A stretch of DNA of 6,147 nucleotides from Faucicola sp902506225 (GTDB lineage: Bacteria > Pseudomonadota > Gammaproteobacteria > Pseudomonadales > Moraxellaceae). A program made the position numbers and the translations under genes. The notes under the pieces are model-generated. The model did not search any database and was not told where the DNA came from. It was given only the letters and a program-made list of their open reading frames with translations. Positions 5,187 through 6,147 of this stretch are shown piece after piece. The stretch's first letter is position 1. Every line of letters starts with the position of its first letter. Where the stretch lies: positions 1 to 6,147 of the forward strand of contig LR733371.1 of assembly GCA_902506225.1 (NCBI GenBank). The letters are read 5' to 3'.

Positions 5187-5345
5187 CGTACCCCTAGAAA
5201 CCGCAACAAAAACCGCCCATTTTTAAGGGAAATCGGACAAACAGGGGAAACAGGGGAAACAGGGAAACAAAACGCTATTTTATTTTTAAAATCAATTACT
5301 TATAGTGTTTCCCCTTTTTTTTAGCTAGGGGAAACAAGGGGAAAC

Positions 5346-5642
5346 AAAACCAACCAATCACAAAAACAGATTTTACTTTTGCCTATTTCTCTTTTTTCGC
5401 TAAATGGTTAAATTGGTCAGTAAGCCGCCAATTCAGAGCAGAAAGGGTAAAAGCAGAGCGAGCCTTATTAGCCTTTTGGGTCAGAATGTCAGAATCGGAG
5501 CAGAAAACCCAATCAGAACAAAAAGGTCGAAAGGTGCAGAATGTCAATTATTAATTTAATCTAAATTATATCTTTAATTAGATTGATTGACAGCCATTCG
5601 ATCCAGTAAAATCACCTCATCATAAAGTTCAGTCGTAAATGA
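5346..5642. other. Stretch without a convincing gene between oriV and oriT
   Basis: No well-founded gene is seen. A frame at 5404-5559 (51 codons, basic) starts with ATG but has no ribosome binding site and no recognisable pattern. A second plus-strand frame stays open from 5306 to the stop at 5552-5554 without a usable start codon; its residues look more protein-like and could be a gene remnant. Other elements are a 10-bp direct repeat CAGAATGTCA (5482 and 5537) and an AT-rich inverted repeat AATCTAA/TTAGATT (5558-5564 and 5578-5584). A TTGACA at 5587-5592 has only a badly spaced TAAAAT behind it. Confidence 0.5.
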
Positions 5643-5721
5643 GCAAGCACAGATAAAGCTATCTTTTTGGCTATCGCCAAAAATCTAGTTTATCTAGCTT
5701 GCAAAGGGGCAAAGCCCCCTT
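5643..5721. other. Putative origin of transfer (oriT)
   Basis: A long imperfect inverted repeat spans 5643-5702: outer GCAAGC/GCTTGC, then AGATAAA/TTTATCT, then a perfect inner TTTTTGGC (5664-5671)/GCCAAAAA (5676-5683) with the loop TATC. A second hairpin follows, GGGGC-AAA-GCCCC (5706-5718). A long hairpin just upstream of mobC is where ColE1-type plasmids carry oriT. CTAGCTTG (5694-5701), at the 3' edge of the repeat, resembles the CTGG/CTTA nick region I recall for ColE1 (six of eight bases); this nick assignment is tentative. MobC and MobA would assemble here. Confidence 0.65.
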
Positions 5722-5740
5722 GACCCCCAACCGCCACCCA

Positions 5741-5773
5741 AAAAAATCCCACCTGTATGGCATTGGATTTTTT
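5741..5773 (+). terminator. Terminator-like hairpin ahead of mobC
   Basis: AAAAAATCC (5741-5749) and GGATTTTTT (5765-5773) form a perfect 9-bp pairing around a 15-base loop, with the T-run inside the right arm. The stem has only two G-C pairs, so it is a weak terminator at best. It ends 33 bases before the mobC ATG and could attenuate mob transcription or belong to oriT. Confidence 0.4.
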
Positions 5774-5806
5774 AGTGTGACGGCAAAAGCCAAAAGAATA
5801 ATAAGA

Positions 5807-6145
5807 ATGAAACGCACCAAAAAAATTATGCTTAGATTGTCCGAGTCGGAATATCAAAAAATTAGCGAGAACTGCCAAATGCCAATAGCTAGATTTATTC
5901 GTGAATCCGCCTTAGGTAATGCAGTCGTAAGACGAATTACACCGCCAAAAGTAGATCCGAAATTGGTTAGGCAAATTGCATTTATAGGTAACAATCTAAA
6001 TCAGATCACCAAACTAGCGCACCAAAAAAATAATAACAACGAGTTAAACAATTTAGCCTTATTGTCAGAGTTAGCATTGATTCGCCAAAGCCTTGACCAA
6101 CTCAAAAATGAGTACACACACAAGGGGCGAACTAATGATTGTTAA
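5807..6145 (+). CDS. mobC: Relaxosome accessory protein MobC
   Basis: This 112-aa protein belongs to the bacterial mobilization family MobC. Residues 5-37 (KKIMLRLSESEY, then MPIARFIRESALG) match the RHH-like DNA-binding N-terminus, and GNNLNQI at 61-67 is the family's hallmark. The C-terminal third is helical (about 78-103). MobC binds oriT and helps open the strands so that MobA can nick. The chosen ATG at 5807 gives the typical MKRTKK-type start; an in-frame TTG at 5699 would add 36 residues that run through oriT and look non-coding. Its own ribosome binding site is poor (only AAGA). The stop overlaps the mobA ATG (equivalent to 115) by 11 bp, so the two are translationally coupled. oriT lies directly upstream, so MobA/MobC binding may also regulate this operon. 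Confidence 0.93.
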   Translation: MKRTKKIMLRLSESEYQKISENCQMPIARFIRESALGNAVVRRITPPKVDPKLVRQIAFIGNNLNQITKLAHQKNNNNELNNLALLSELALIRQSLDQLKNEYTHKGRTNDC

Positions 6146-6147
6146 AT
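6021..6147. repeat. Terminal direct repeat, copy 2 (circularity overlap)
   Basis: This stretch is identical to bases 1-127 and holds the end of mobC and the first 13 bases of mobA. The mobA start at 6135 is cut by the window edge only; the gene continues at 128 on the circle. Confidence 0.95.

Larger units (their letters stand above)
5076..5271. repeat. 29-bp perfect inverted repeat around the AT-rich core
   Basis: Bases 5076-5104 are the exact reverse complement of 5243-5271; each arm holds three GTTTCCC units in tandem. The 138-bp spacer contains the tandem 10-mers and the AT-rich core. Two smaller inverted pairs flank it: 5011-5018 with 5033-5040, and 5307-5315 with 5327-5335 (9 bp, perfect). 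The arms could extrude as hairpins or serve as two opposed Rep-loading sites. Confidence 0.92.
5000..5345. other. Putative replication origin (oriV) with mirror-symmetric GTTTCCC repeats
   Basis: No gene is seen here. GTTTCCC occurs on the plus strand from 5000, 5011, 5079, 5087, 5096 and 5307, and as its complement GGGAAAC (most as GGGGAAAC) from 5033, 5244, 5253, 5262, 5328 and 5338; one further copy lies outside at 4947. The 12 copies form six mirror pairs around 5173.5, three exact and the others within one or two bases. The axis falls in an AT-rich core. Copies inside a cluster are spaced 8-10 bp, about one helical turn. Iteron-like sites, inverted symmetry, an easily melted core and position directly after rep together suggest an origin. 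AAAAACCGCC also occurs twice (5045 and 5208). Confidence 0.75.

Noticed and set aside
5226..5264. G-quadruplex in the GGGGAAAC cluster
   Set aside because: Only three well-spaced G-tracts exist here; the fourth (5227-5229) is separated by a long loop, so a stable fold is doubtful.
5076..5271. Insertion sequence or transposon ends, because of the 29-bp inverted repeat
   Set aside because: The 138-bp interior has no transposase, there is no target duplication, and the arms are built of the same GTTTCCC units found outside them.
5000..5345. CRISPR array, because of regularly spaced repeats
   Set aside because: The units are 7-8 bp, spaced 8-10 bp within clusters, occur in both directions and have no unique spacers or cas genes.
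5587..5612. Promoter for mobC at TTGACA
   Set aside because: The -35 is perfect, but the only -10-like box (TAAAAT) is 14 bases away, which is too close, and the oriT hairpin would lie in the leader. It was not annotated as a promoter.
5690..5878. Minus-strand open frame of 62 codons over oriT and the start of mobC
   Set aside because: It is the shadow of oriT and mobC, with no start signals; nothing supports expression.

Overview
The window is a small cryptic mobilizable plasmid. Its first 127 bases are identical to its last 127, so it is a circle of about 6020 bp opened inside the mobC/mobA junction. The DNA is AT-rich. Its gene content (ColE1-type HEN relaxase with nested mobB and mobD, a DUF3987-type replication protein, AAGGGG ribosome binding sites) points to a low-GC gammaproteobacterium. 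Moraxellaceae (Moraxella, Psychrobacter, Acinetobacter) is my guess, but the sequence does not prove it. No resistance, toxin, partition or transposition gene was recognised.

Layout, all genes on the + strand: mobC (5807-6145) overlaps mobA (115-1836) across the join. mobB and mobD lie wholly inside mobA in another frame, and an unknown 116-aa gene (1790-2140) overlaps the end of mobA. A second operon follows, with a palindromic operator/promoter (2152-2188), an unknown 102-aa protein and a 54-aa ribbon-helix-helix protein. Next is a dense control region (about 2766-2941), then the 666-aa putative replication protein (2942-4942), a strong terminator, a repeat-rich putative oriV (5000-5345), a gene-free stretch, and a putative oriT (about 5643-5721) leading back to mobC.

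The replication module is the most interesting part. The leader of the rep gene carries, on the minus strand, an exact TTGACA-17-TATAAT promoter. It fires into two stem-loops, the second a bidirectional terminator. This predicts an antisense RNA of about 90 nt complementary to the rep mRNA leader, as in antisense copy-number control. The likely Shine-Dalgarno of rep sits in the arm of a further small hairpin. Downstream of rep, 13 copies of GTTTCCC occur; 12 of them form six mirror pairs about an axis at 5173.5, in the centre of an AT-rich core. The Rep itself couples a P-loop DUF3987 helicase-like domain to an N-terminal region that looks like a Toprim fold lacking its catalytic acids.

Inferred working model: Rep, limited by the antisense RNA, acts at the mirror-symmetric origin. 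MobA, MobC, MobB and MobD process oriT so that a co-resident conjugative plasmid can transfer this one. The RHH operon probably regulates itself and has an unknown maintenance role.
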